This document shows, one piece after another, positions 14,811-28,200 of a DNA stretch of 64,000 nt. This DNA is from Tubiluchus corallicola (Eukaryota; Priapulida; Priapulimorpha; Priapulimorphida; Tubiluchidae), in contig JAQGDQ010000054.1 in the NCBI GenBank assembly GCA_030141605.1, positions 372,001 through 436,000 of the forward strand, in the 5' to 3' direction. Made by a program: the position numbers and the translations under genes. The notes beneath the pieces are model-generated. The model was not told where the DNA came from and ran no database searches. It saw only the letters and a program-made list of their open reading frames with translations. Position 1 is the first letter of the stretch. Each line of letters opens with the position of its first letter.

Positions 14811-15675
14811 ATGACACAGGAAAAAATGTTATAGTAAAAATGGTGCAGGAAAAATGGCAAACTTAGTAAATTATGAATTTATTTTTACGGTTACTGTGGA
14901 GTATAATTATTTTAGTTATTTTTACCTCTTCGAGGGAAGTTATACTTTAACACAGTTTGCTTGTTTGGTTGGTTGCTTTTTGTTTGTAATAGCAGTAAAC
15001 CTATATCGCAAAATAGATGTCCACGAAGCTTTGTGGAGAAGGTTGGACAAGGGTGCCAATTTTTTTGCCCGTTCTTTTTCCGCAATACTTGACCGAACAC
15101 CACGTACAAAAACATTCGTGACGTGCTTCTTGGATCTCTCAGTGAGAGCGTTTAGCACTTCTTTCTTTATCTCCACTAGGACAAACAGTTCCAGGTTCGT
15201 TTCCAGAAATTCTCACCTGAAAAACTGTGTAACCCTGTCTGTAACATTTACTTATTGATGTATATAGCCTTATAAGCTGACTTGGTGTGTAAATGCGTAC
15301 ATATGTCAGTCTACTACCATCGCCAAAATTAGTGGCCAAAGAAAGGTGAATATGTGGAATTTTCGTGAATTCGTGATAATTCTATTAACGAATCTTTCGC
15401 TAGTCTGTATAATACCAACACAGGCACAGTATTGTACGTTTAGATTGTTTATCTTTGTTTTACGTTTTGTTAACAAAAGAATCAGACGAATAAGTTTAGG
15501 ATTGTTCGGCTTTGACAGAGTCCTGCCTCCTACTGAGCGCATTCTAGAAGTCAGCTGCTTCGTAATAACATAATGTGCCATTTTTTCCTGTGCTATTTTT
15601 ACCTGTTTTTCCATTTTGCCATTTTTTGTGCCATTTTTCCTGTGCCATTCTACCTATTTTCCCATTTATGCCATT
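14811..15675. repeat. Inverted arrays of a short unit bracketing about 700 bp
   Basis: The left arm (14811-14860) carries units of the form ATGRCACAGGAAAAA and the right arm (15575-15675) carries the same unit in reverse orientation (TTTTTCCTGTGCCAT) several times. The arms could be the ends of a foldback or non-autonomous transposon. The interior holds the unexplained minus-strand open frame at about 14940-15230. No target duplication was identified. Confidence 0.4.
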
Positions 15676-15750
15676 ATTTTATAAGCCGTTTTTGGCCAAA
15701 GAAAATCACGGTTATTGTTCAACTGTAGGCTTGCATAAGAAAATTCTGTG

Positions 15751-15820
15751 TGACGTCATAGAAGTGCGTTGCAGAAAACTTCGAAAAATCTGCGGTGACG
15801 CCGTTAATGGCATGACGTCA
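15751..15820. promoter_or_regulatory. Pair of perfect CRE palindromes
   Basis: Two exact TGACGTCA palindromes lie 62 bp apart, at 15751-15758 and 15813-15820, in a locally GC-richer segment. This octamer is the consensus CREB/ATF site. No gene start is recognised nearby, so a regulatory role is speculative and the pair may belong to a repeat. Confidence 0.3.
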
Positions 15821-17654
15821 GAACAACTGGTGACTTTTAGGCCCTGCGCAGACTGCACATCTGAAAAATGCAGCAGTTTCACTAGTGTACCAACATCGGG
15901 CGCGCAGACATGCAATTTTAAATTGTGCAACAGGCGGTATGGAGCTTGAAGTGTTGCTTGTATTTGTCTATTATTACTTCACGGGAAATATTTAGCCCAC
16001 CCAATAGCTAGTGTTTACTGAAAGAACAATTTTACAAACTCTATAACGACTTACTTGGCTCAACCAAGTAAATTCTTTTGTTATTATCGCATGGGTCCAA
16101 ATAACTTTGATGAATTGTCGAGTATTATTGGAAATTCATCACCTACAGGATCACTTGCTGGAGAAAAAGCATTACAGCACACGCATTCTCAGTGATTTTA
16201 CAACATCATTGTTAAACTTATGTTAATATTAAATCATTTTTCTGTGTGAATTTGCATAGTCGTTTTACTATTCTCTTTATACAAAATGTAAACTCGTGTG
16301 ACAGCTGTCATTAGGCACACTTAATTCGCGCACAAAAAAAGCATAAAAATGATAAATGGAACAAGGAATGAAAGAACTAATTTACAGTATGTTGTTATTA
16401 TCTATATTTTTTGTAACTTGTTGGAAAACTCGAAATCCAAATACAGTTGTAATTGAACTGTTGTTGTGACAGTCCGCAGAGGGAAGAAATTGCACTGGGT
16501 ATTTTGATTGTACTGAGAGTTCACAAAGCGTTAAACCACTTTCAAATTCCATTTTGACTTCCAATTTCCGATTTTCATTGAGTTTTAAATGATTGTAACA
16601 GCGATATAAAAAAGATAATAAAATCTACATCGATTTCTTTTTCTCTTTGAAGTGTTTAGTAATGCCTTGAGATGCTTTTTTACGCTTAGCTCTGTGTTCT
16701 GAATTAGAATACGAGCAAAAACGGCAGCAGCAATAGCCGCAGGTTGCCTAAAAATTTTTTAAAGTTTGCGACATTCCACTGAAGTCATGAAAGCTCTGAA
16801 TACAGTAATAAGCAGCGGGAAGTAGAAATGTCATCACTGCACTGAGTACGCTGTTCTTTTTCAAAACTTCGCATTTCAATCTCTATTTTCTGAATGTTAT
16901 TGAATCCCTTGAAGGATGGTAACAATGATTCGTCTCCATTAACTTGTTTTTCTTTTCTCTCTTTCGTATCTTTAATGACGCCTCTTCATAAGGCACTACT
17001 TTTTCAGATCACAACTAAAAGTTTGAGCCCAGGTTGCAATTTTTAATTGCGCAATTAATCTGCGCGCTCTCATAGATTATAGCTATTTACAGATTTTGTA
17101 ACTTTTAATTGCCAACTGAAAATTGCATGGGAGTCTCGTACTTGATCGTGCTCTATAGATGCCATTCTAGTAATAATCATTATCATAACTAGGTGAATAT
17201 CTTTGGAAGCGCAGTTCATCAGCCCCATCTATCTTTTAAATAAGGAAACCTGACATGTTTTGATTGATGAGCCCACAGTTATAGAATGTTTAGTTTGAAA
17301 CCAAATTTGGAATGTAAAGAAGTGATTTTACTTAGTAATCCTGATTTAAACAAGGGTCTTTTGTATTACAAGTCCAATGGGACGACCATCATAAACTCTA
17401 GATTTCTCATGCCTTTTGGTTACATGACATTTCTTAACTTATGTCAGGTTCTTATAAGCTCACTAACCCACCCGTTCAACATTCCAAGTGTAAGTATATG
17501 CAAATTGCTTATTAATTATATTATTTTATTGTAATTAATTTAGAGCCTGAAGCGAGTCAGTAATTATTTCATTAATTAATTACAATCTCAATTTCTATTA
17601 ATTGTAAGTTTCAAATTATTTATTTATGATAGATTGAAGATACAGTTATTGATT

Positions 17655-17750
17655 TTTTTGTTTCGAAACCAAACTTGTCCAAAATGACAGTATAATGTTC
17701 GGCATCAGATCACAATTCAAAGGTCCTTGGTTCGAATCCATGCTTTTTAT
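17655..17750 (+). mobile_element. Degenerate tRNA-derived SINE head
   Basis: The stretch contains a perfect RNA polymerase III B-box core GGTTCGAATCC at about 17729, preceded by AAGGTCCTT as in a T-arm, with a plausible but decayed A-box region about 40 bp upstream. The T-stem has a mismatch and no acceptor stem can be drawn, so it is not an intact tRNA gene. Confidence 0.4.
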
Positions 17751-18630
17751 CGGCCTTTTCCATCAAGCGAGTTTGGTCTTCATCATATCATTCACATACA
17801 TCAGTTTGAATTATAATTGTAATGCTGCTCTTTAATTTAAATTTCCAAGCATTGCTCTTATGATCTATACTAACTTGTTTTAAGTAGTATGTCAAATTTA
17901 TTATTATTATAGTGCAATCTTTATCTATTGTGAAAATGTTCATTTTGCCATTCATGTACCTTGTTTTATAGTGCTGTTCTATAAATTTTTCGTTATTATA
18001 TTTTTGACCACAGAACTGAGAGAGGGCAGCTTGAATACACCATTATTTACATTCTTGCTAGCCTTTCTCCTTCACTTATTCACATTCTTGCTTACTTATA
18101 CTTTCACGATCGAATACTAAATTATCATTGTTGTTTTTTCATTCTTAGTTTTCTTCATTTCGTTATTAATTATTAGTCACATTGAAATGCCAAACAAAAT
18201 CAAAGATTTTAATATTTTTAACTGGATGATCTTTAATTGCATCATGAACCAAGAAAACCACATTTATCCAGCTTACGTTCATTAACTGTGTTTAATCACA
18301 ACCTTGACCATGTAACTCAAGGTTGTAACCAAGGTTCTAAACCCATGGTTTTGATTGCAGCTTTATTTGCAGGAAACATTAAAAACACGTTTTCGACATA
18401 AATCTAAAACCCATGGGAGAACGATTTGTTCGTAAAAAAACACTTTCTCAAAGAGGTAAGACCAAGCCAAACTTTATTGAAACTGAAATAATAGCAAAAG
18501 TTATTTCAACTTTAGCTACATGCAACAACTGGAAGGGCTGTGGTGGCAGTGCCATGATCAGTAATTTCACAGCACTGTTAGTACAATCTAATAATGAAAT
18601 CTAAAAAGTATTCAAGTTCCTAAAATTCTT

Positions 18631-18636
18631 TTTATT
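18631..18636 (-). promoter_or_regulatory. Candidate poly(A) signal of SNX14
   Basis: TTTATT on the plus strand reads AATAAA on the minus strand, about 650 bp beyond the SNX14 stop codon. I saw no closer AATAAA in the right orientation. Confidence 0.45.
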
Positions 18637-19283
18637 GTTTTGCAGTATATACAGTGTCACAATATATACAGTCTTGTAGTACGTGAACAAATAATTGCAA
18701 TATAGTTTACTTACAAAGAATAAAAACTGAAACTTAACAAAATAAACAAGCAATCACATAACTTAACAAAATCCATGAGAATTACAATTGTATTTCTTAT
18801 TATAATTAAAATTCATAGGTTTGTCCACTGTTAAAATAAGACAAATGATTTTCAAAGAGAAACAATAAGTTTAGCACAGGCATTTCATTAGAACTACAGA
18901 ATGATATCAGTTAAACAGCTACAAATAAAACTGGAAATTAGTTAAAAAAATTGACAGGAAATGTTGATTACCTTTTTGAGATCATCTTGACGTATTTTGC
19001 AACAAAGACAAGATATTAAATACAAGGAATAATTCAAATAATTTTGACGTGATACAGGCTACTTGGTAAACATAATCAACAATTTATAACTAAAACAATA
19101 ATTGAGCATTTCTAGCAAACAAACAAAAAATATACTTGTACAGGAGTATATAAAAAACAAAACAAAATGCTGTTGGGATGTTCAAACCCATGGAATGTTG
19201 CTGATGTTAAGTACAGAGATGGTGACTTAATCTACACACGACTGAAAAAAGTAACAGTATAAAAAACAGTAACCAATTTGTGT

Positions 19284-22277
19284 CTACTGTACACATTTAT
19301 CTTCATACTCAGCTGTTGTGTCAATGGCTAATTCTCTCACTTCCGGAAACAATTCCTCCAAAATTACGTCTAGTAGCAAGTAAGATAACTGAAATATGAC
19401 AGCTACGTAATTGTCTACAGTTAATATATGAATTTGGTTATTATTTTAAATGACACACAATTATCCTGATCCAGCAAACTCATCTTTTTATTGTTACTAC
19501 ATAATATTACCGTATTAGTTTACTATTTACAGTGAAATACACAACTAACCTGTTTGTTGAGTTTAGGATGTTGTACACAACCATGTATGATATTAGCTCC
19601 CTCCAAATTTGCTTCTTCACCCATCACTCTGACAAGCAATCCTAAAAAACATCAAAAACAAAAAATCTTTTTAAAAACTGCAGACTAGAATGTATTACAA
19701 GCTCAAAAAAATTAAGTGAGCACACATTTTTGGCATAACAATCAAGTTAAGCAAGCAAGAAAATATACAAATACACACAAATAGCCTGCAGGTTAGTAAA
19801 TTTAATGCACAAATTGACTGAAAAAACTTTATATGAATTAATGTCGGGGATCTCTTGAATCTAAAATCAGTAAAAAATAAGGTAAAGAGGATAACTGTAT
19901 TTCTTAAATATGGAGTACAAACTCACCAGGTAGGAAATGTTTCATTTCTAGAAGCATCAGGTCTGATCTTTCCTTTCTTTGCTGTGCTGTTCTAGGAGGA
20001 GAATCGTCGAAGAACAATGCATCTGCATAAAATGAATAAAAAAGCCTTTTCACAGTTTCGTTGCGCGGATGCGTAGTTGCTGTAGGTTAAAGGTTAAGTG
20101 TATCACAGCAACGCGTCTTAACTACAACCGCCACGTGACATATGGGTAAAGCCAAAACGGCTGCTGCATCAGTTCAGAACTTTATTTTTTTAACATTGAC
20201 TTTACTTAATTATGCATTAGTCTGCGCATAGATTGTTTACTAGCAGGATCTTGCTTGGGAACAAGAAAAAATAAACTAGGTAAGGTTCTAGCTAGCTGTT
20301 AAAACTGTTGCTATTACAATGGCATGGGCTGCAAGGCGTTGTCAAGTATACACTGCCTGGCACTTAACCTTTGACCCTTTCACGATCATCATCAATCACT
20401 AGAACTGCGAAAAGGTTTATTATAGTAAACTAATTACTAATAACTGAGTTGAATGCCATAAAAAGAGTCTATTCAAAGTGACTGGAACCTAAATCATTAT
20501 CAGAACATGCCACTAAGATGAGACACTTAACCAGCAGAAGTGTCTCAACCATGTTTGGATGTACAAACATCGTTCCTCTAAATAGTGAAGGCTTATGCAT
20601 GATACGCCAGGAGCCACGGACCCTCGCATGAAGCATGGAAATCCTGCCACTCAGCCACAGACGTTGGTTTTATAAGCTATGAAAAATATTATGAAGTTTA
20701 TAAATGCAGACATTCTTTTTTAAAGTGATCTTAACAAATGTCAACTGTTTTGCAAAAGAACAGTCCAAAAATTGATCTTTGAACTTGTCCATACTGACAC
20801 AACAGGGACCTCATTATAAGAAGGTAGCCATTGGCTTCTTTGAGTGGCTCAGCAAACAAACGAAAAGATTTGCAGGAATACATGCCTTGCAAAAGTTGAA
20901 TTAATTTCACGATATTTTCCTCTCTCAATGCTTGACGAAGCTTCTTGTCAAGGTAGTAGTCAAAAAATGACTCTAAGCTAGATTTCAGCAGAAACCTTGC
21001 AGCTAAAAGACATCGTTCCACAGTTGTGGGAACTTTGAAAACGCGTATGGCTGTAATAAAAAAACAAACATTCATTAATGAAGTCAAAAATGTTAGGCAT
21101 AGTAATTATTAGACGTAGAAATTTAATTAAATATTTTTGAATAAAATCTAATCGGCATATAAATAGAATAATTCTATTTTGAAGCTTGAGTAACTAGACT
21201 ACACCAGTCACTAAATGAGTAGTAACTATTTTATTTTGGTGTGGAACTGCTATATGAAGTTCTGGACTGAATAGAACATCTTCAACATGGCAGATGAAGG
21301 TACCTATCTGAAGGTACATTTAACAGATACAAGCAATGGAGAACCACACAGCCATGAATCAATGCCATAAATGAGTATCAATATCTACCTGAGTCTTAAA
21401 ATAGTTAAGTTCTATTATTAATTCAGTTTGTTTCCTGTTGCTGTGGTTTCAGTTTATTGAACACACATAGAATAACTCAGTGTGTTAACAACAAGTCCTG
21501 CCAACTAAGCAAATGTGCTCTTTGCATATATCATCCATAAAATTTCTTGCACACAGAATTAAACACTTATCAAGTTTCTTTGTAACAGAAACTGTAAGTA
21601 AAGATAGCAAATAATAAATCTTTTCTTAAGTGTACTTTTACTTACTATTTTTAAAGTAGATAATACAAAAAACATCCAGTCTTCATATATTGCTAATACT
21701 TGTAGTCAAACTCTTACCAAGGTATATCAACTGATCATATACACCAGAAAAGTTCATAAACTGAGAGCTATCAGTAGTGCTGATCAAACACTCTCCACTA
21801 ATATCTTTAGAGATATCATGCATAGGGATGTTAGCATTGTTAGAGAACAAACGTTTCTTCAACTGAAAAACAAACAAATATTTACATTACATTAAACTAC
21901 CTTATATCACATTACACTAAACTAAGCAACACGACATGACATTATGCTACACAATGTTTCGATGACTTCTAGAAACGTAACATTTGCCAGAACGTAACTT
22001 TTCTACTGATCAATTATGTTCTAAATGGGTTTTGACTTTAAATATCTTCATATGTACATCACACTAATAAGATGGATTTTAAACAATAAAATAGACAAAG
22101 TGATCGCACCAATCTGTAATGTAAAAGTAATGTATTAATTCAAAATTATTTACCTACCAGTATGTCAGTAGCAGATACAAGTTCGGCATGCTTTTGTAGG
22201 ACATCAACAGGTTTAGGTTTAGTAGGCTCCGTAGACTGAAGAACAGTTGCGAGAAATTGCTCGAGCCCTTGTCCCCT
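19284..22277 (-). CDS. SNX14: SNX14 exons 20-25: PXC (Nexin_C) domain and C terminus
   Basis: Exon 20 ([10 protein letters not shown] and [10 protein letters not shown]) links PX to PXC. Exons 21-25 encode the helical PXC domain: [60 protein letters not shown] joined to [38 protein letters not shown] and [17 protein letters not shown]. The PXC domain targets SNX14 to lipid droplets in vertebrates. The join between exons 22 and 23 requires a GC donor (AAG|GCATGT at 20885-20886), which restores QDALFF in line with the family; the open frame that runs past this point on the minus strand is intron. Confidence 0.9.
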
Positions 22278-25200
22278 CTGAAAAGACAATATCACAATGC
22301 CTAGTGATAACTGTAGTACAGATTAGTAAAGGCATAACTAATATTATACAGTGCAGAAAGCAGCTGTGCATTGTGCGATTTTTGAATTTCTCTAGCGAGA
22401 AATAAAAGACAATCGTACATTGACTGTCTTAATCATCACAAGCAGCAAATTCAAATCCAGGCAGTAGAACAAGTAAGAAGAAGCACACTGAAGCCATTGA
22501 AAGATAAAAGGCAAAAGACACAAAATCAGTTCATTAACTTGCTAGAAATGTAATGTCAGCAATACAGAAATGCAACATAATTACATCCGGCAAAGAAGTC
22601 ATGACGACAATGGTGCAGGAAATGTAATTACAGTCGCGTAAAGGATACAACTGATTCCACGATTTTTAGGTTTTTAAGCTTTAAGAAGTCACCAGCCAAT
22701 TTACTGGCATTTACAAGCGCTGTTTCTGCTACACATGCTTTTTTCATAGAATTTGGCATACTATAAACCAAAATTCACGACCCAGAGACAAGGCATATTT
22801 AATGTGGACAGTTGTGGTGCATTATCAAGGCTAACCCCATCAGTCTAAGATGAGACATTACACTGCCAGAGGTATCTTACATTTCAGTGTGAATACAACT
22901 TCCCTCGACAAGGCAAATAACCAGAATCATTTTCAATCTCTGGCAAGTGAACCCACTCACAGCAAGTACTGAATCCCGTGATTACCTATCCATTCATTGA
23001 CCAATCTCAATGCTGCTCAATTTCAATCGTTAAGGACGCACCGTGACTACTCGGCTATTCCCTTTCATAAACAGCTTTAAAGCATATAATAAATGAACAT
23101 AATGTTCATTCACCTCCTTTCTTAGTTTCCGAGGTACAGAACGGACAATTCGGCTAAAATTGAGATCCGGAAGGAAGTTAGTTTGGAACTCTTCCATTGT
23201 AGTGAGAAAGTTGAACAATAATTCGCTACCTCTCAATGAAGGCTTCGCTAGTAGGGCCTGAAAAAATTTAAAACAAAACAATGATTGATATATCAGTCTT
23301 GCTAGTATGATTTATAAAACCAGACTCAATGTAGCTTTCTTATTGTTACACGTAACACACATTCGCAGTGCATGGCACTCTATATCGCATGCAAGACTAA
23401 TTGACCAAAAATGCCTACAATCAAAACTTATTGTATAATTAATTTAAAACATCAAGAATTTACATATTTACCCGTAGCCACTGTTCAAAAACATCTCGCC
23501 TAGATTCAGTAAAGTCCATCGTTTTTGTTCCAAAGGATCTCTTTGGTGGAAGTTGTATGTCCGTGAATATACCTATAGTCAAACAAGTTCGCCAAATTCC
23601 AACTGGTGTAATACAGTAATAAGGAGCAGCCAATCCATTCAATAACTTATACAGTTGTTAAAATATTTTGCAAGTTCAGTATTATCCAAATGAATATTTT
23701 TTGTGAACACATCGAAAAAAACCAAGTATTGCTACAAGAATTATCACCGGCCTTAAAACTAGTGCAATCTTAATGGTATTTAATTACGTGAAAATGTACG
23801 CAAGTAAAATTTCATTTGTCTTATTTTTGTCAAAATAATTCCAAAAGGTTTTGCCAATTTTACTTCCCAGACTTCCAGTAATTATATCAAACAATTTCTT
23901 ACAATTTAAATATTGCTTACAGTTTCAAATAATGAAAATGATCGTAATACATATATCATTAATACAGATATCATTAATTAGATACAATAGGTAATACCAA
24001 AAAGTTCTTCCACTAGAAAGGTTCAAACAACCATAAATAATTGTGATGATAATAAGAGAAGAAATTGATCAGACTAAGTGACAGTACAAAGGAAACTGTA
24101 TATAAATACCTACCATGGAACTCGGTTAACTTTGATTCTAGAGCATAAAATTCTTGGTATCGCCTCTCTACAGTCCAATGAGAGTCTTCTAGGTCATCTG
24201 AAAAACGAAAGCATTTATGGTAATGTGTCAGCACTCTTTACAAAGATGAACACTTGATACAAAGGATTGTAATATTGTTTTAACACATTACAAAAATGAC
24301 TTTTTATGAAATTCAGAATTCTGCAAGCTGGCATTCAGCATTCAAAGGCAAATCCTACTCAAATTCGATGGTAGTGGGCAGACATGGTCATTATCAATGT
24401 TAGGCGAGCCACTGAACTCGTAGATGTGTCTCAACCATGTTCAGATGTATATGCATCGTCACTATACGAGCAATATGGGTGAGCATTCTCTATCAGACAG
24501 CAAATTCAAATCAAATCAAATTTTCGACATTCGAATTCAAATTGAATCAAAATTTTGACTTTCAAACACAAACCAAAAAGAATTTCAGTTTCAAGATTAC
24601 AGTAAACTAATTACTAATAACTGAGTTGAAAGCCATCAAAGACAGAGTCTATTCAAAGTGACCAGAATCAGAATATCCCTCTGAGACACTGAGCCAGCAG
24701 AAGTGTCTCGACCATGTTAGAATGCATAAACATCCTTCCTCTTTGAGGTAAATAGTCAAGGTTTACGCACGATATGCTTGGAGCCATGAACCCTCGCATG
24801 ATGGGAAACCTCATCCATTCAGCCACAGAACTTGGTTTTATAAGTTATGAAAAGTACCACAAAGTTTATAAATGCAAACATTCTTTTTTAAAGTGATCCT
24901 AACAAATGTCAACTGTTTTGCAAATGAAAAGTCCAAAAATTGATATTTGAACTTGTGCATACTGACACAAGGACCTCATTTTCAAAAGGTAGCCATTGAA
25001 TCCAAATCGATATCGAATTCAGTTTTATTTGTTTTCGAATAACTTTTCGAAACATTAAGAAAAGGCAGTCTTGCACAAGATAAGTATGTTACTTGAATTT
25101 GTTCTGCAGTAAAAACACTAATATTATTTGTTTAAAAATTGTACACAGAAGTCACAGCTAAACTGTGTTGTTTGCATGCTGTTTCAAATGTTTTAATGAT

Positions 25201-28200
25201 AAAGAACGTTGTGTAGATGAAGTGGTAAATTAGTTGAATCCATAATTTTAGGTTCGAATCATTCGAATTAAAAAACTCATTCGTAACTCGATTCGAACGT
25301 TAGATGCACACCCCTAATGACAAACCAGCCCAAATCAATACGACAAATGAAATCGCTCAGAGTGAAAATCTAAGCAGTTCACTCACTCACTCATCAGCCA
25401 TAGTGCCATCTTAACTTTGGTTGTCAGGATGATGATGCAACCACTGAATTATGCACCTTGCCTCTTGCAAAACATATATTGCAAACTTCTTGACTTAAAA
25501 AGGTTGTATGCCCAGTATAGTTACTCTAGGCTCATTAGCAAGTAACAGTCAATGTATAGTTTTCTACAATAGTTGAACAACAACACTGCAAAAAAAGCTC
25601 AAATTTTTATTAATCAAATACTCAAAGTAATACTGAGCTTAGATCAATCAAAAGAATGCTAAGTAAAAACTAAGGCTGCAAGAATCAAAATTAAAACTGA
25701 ATAGTGTATTATGAAACTAGATAAATGAGTGTAACAGTGATTTGAGAACTGCAGCTACTAGCTCAGCTATTAGGTGAATGAGTGAATGTAGCTTACGATA
25801 GCTGCAGAAGATAGTTCAAGTAACTGGTTCTGTGTGTTCTTCCAACAAAAAATTAAAATACATTTAGTTGGTAACAGCAATTAATATTTAGAAACATATA
25901 AGTATTAGCTAACTATGTGCTACGGGCTACACGAAAATGACAGTTGGAGAACAAAATCAGTTGACATAGCTGAATATTTAAGTAGCTGGCAAGTAACTTA
26001 TAGCTGATGAACAGAGTAGCTGATACAGCCGATAGGTGAAAAAGACGAGCCATTAACTCACTGGTGTGTAAATAGTCAAACACACATACCATCATTACAG
26101 ACATCTACCCGTTGAACTTCTATGATGTAAACAAAATCCTGTTTATTTCCAGGTAAGAGTCGGACCTCTGCTCGTGGAATGAATATACGCCAGGCACTAA
26201 GATCTCGCATTAGTGAATCGACCATATCTGCATAGTCAACTTGGCTTTGGTCTTCACCAAGCTCATCTGGCTAAACATGTTAAATATTACCATTACTTAA
26301 TTTACTTTCAACTGGAGGCTTAAGTTTGATAATGCACCTTAATTGCAATGTTTTTGAAAGGCAAACATGTAAAAAAGGTTAACTTATGTTTGAACTAGAA
26401 TTTTTAGATTACAATTAAGTAAGTACTCATATCCAAACACAGTTTTGGTTTTTTCACTTTTCCTACCATTGTTCAAGTTCAATTTCTGAAAATCCAATAA
26501 TTGTGGATTCATTTCATCATCAATCATCTTGTTTAATTTGGATTCATTTCATCATCAATCATCTTGTTTAATTAAGATAATGAATAATTAGGTTTAAGAA
26601 CATGTTTTGCGTTGTTAATCTCAGTTTAAGTTTAAATGAAATGTAAACTCAAAACAACAATAGTCCAATTAGTGATCGGCATATTGCAAGCTACCCCTAC
26701 TTAGATAATAAATTAACAAGGATACGAAGCAATTAAGGGTCTGTAATACTTTGCAAGAACTCGATCTCGTCTCGTGTCTTGTAAGAAATCACATTTCTTG
26801 TCTCGTCTCGATAGGTGAGAATATACAGGTCGAGAAATGAAATACGATCACGTAGCGTAAGTTCTTGGCTTCCGAAAGTTTTTGTCTTTATGTACCTAAC
26901 TAAATTACTCTAAGTTATCATACTAACACGAATTAATTTCAAACTTTGATGTTGTTTGCGGTAGTAATAAATATTTAGTGCCACTTTGAATGCGTAGGAT
27001 GGGATGCCTTTGTTTTATTAAATAAATATTTTTTCTGACAATTTCTTGTCTTGAATCGATTCTCGCGAGAAATACAACTTCTTGTCTCACCTTGAGTTTG
27101 AAAACCCATCTTGCAGAGCCCTAGAAGCAACTAACTTTAATTTCATTCAGAGATAGTTTGGGACTACATGGGCTCTACTTGCTCAGAATAACTCTAATAT
27201 ACCATTAATCAAACCATAATTTATTTAGCAGCAATCAAGACTACACTGTCTGTAGCACTATTTTCTAATTTACTTTTTCCTCTTAACTAATCTGTGCTCT
27301 AGACAATAGGCTGCCAGTGTACACTATCTCTATGTTTTATGAAATATGATTAGTTCTTCAGTTCGACAAAGTCAATCTATAAGAATTTTCAGAATTAAAC
27401 TAGCAGGTATGGTTTTGCTTTTAATAGGCATGGAAACCCTACCCTACTTGCAAGTTCGCTTTGCCCAGAAAGTTATATTTCAATATAATCACAATGTGCG
27501 AATCACAAAACCGCAATACTGTAATTTACAATACTAATAATCAAGACACCACTCTATTATAGAGATAAGCTGCATGAGGTTATAAGAAAGTATTTCTGTT
27601 AGCTGCAAATGGTGCAGAAATGACTTATCAAAACTGAACATAAACTGTTACACACAGCACAAGATTCACCCAGAAAAATGCTTACCATGCACCCATCAGG
27701 AAGATCTCCATAATCATCCCCATCGATCATGCGCCCATCCACTGCAACAACCGCAAATCAAAACTAGTACAAAAAAGCATCTCAGTGTCACAATGGAAAG
27801 AAATGCATCATGAAATTCAAATCTAGATGTTATATGTTGGAAGGAAAAGACAAATGTAGAAAGTTAGAGCTGAAGGATAATAGAGCATATTTGTGAAATC
27901 ACTTAAATACGACACGTATATGCAAATCGCCAAAGCACCAGTTCAAACCATGCTCCCTCAGAATTTACAGCAAACACAGCACAAACCCCAAGCAGATTAA
28001 TTTATAACCAGTTCATCTTCATTCTACAAATGCATACTACATGCTATTATATGGATGATCTACATCCAAATAGTTTCAGCTTACAAAATATAAAAGCACT
28101 TTTAAAATATCACCAATTTCTTCCAGACCTAGAAATTATAAACAACATACTAAACAGAAATCTAAAAATATTTCAACCAATACTGTCAATAACTATGTCA

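Larger units (their letters stand above)
11793..18630. other. Intergenic region between receptor exon and SNX14 3' end
   Basis: No gene is recognised. Two frames merit mention. On the minus strand about 14940-15230 is open for about 75 codons rich in Lys/Arg/Ser. On the plus strand 15700-15949 is open and cysteine-rich. Neither resembles a family I know, and the first lies between inverted repeats. The rest is AT-rich DNA with A-rich simple repeats (13500-13870) and one degenerate tRNA-like SINE head near 17.7 kb. Confidence 0.45.

Noticed and set aside
17700-17750. Possible tRNA gene from a perfect B-box
   Set aside because: No acceptor stem or anticodon arm can be drawn; treated as a SINE head.
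20731-20885. Open frame continuing past SNX14 exon 22
   Set aside because: Read-through into intron; its sequence breaks the PXC alignment and part of it is in the dispersed repeat copied at 24.9 kb.
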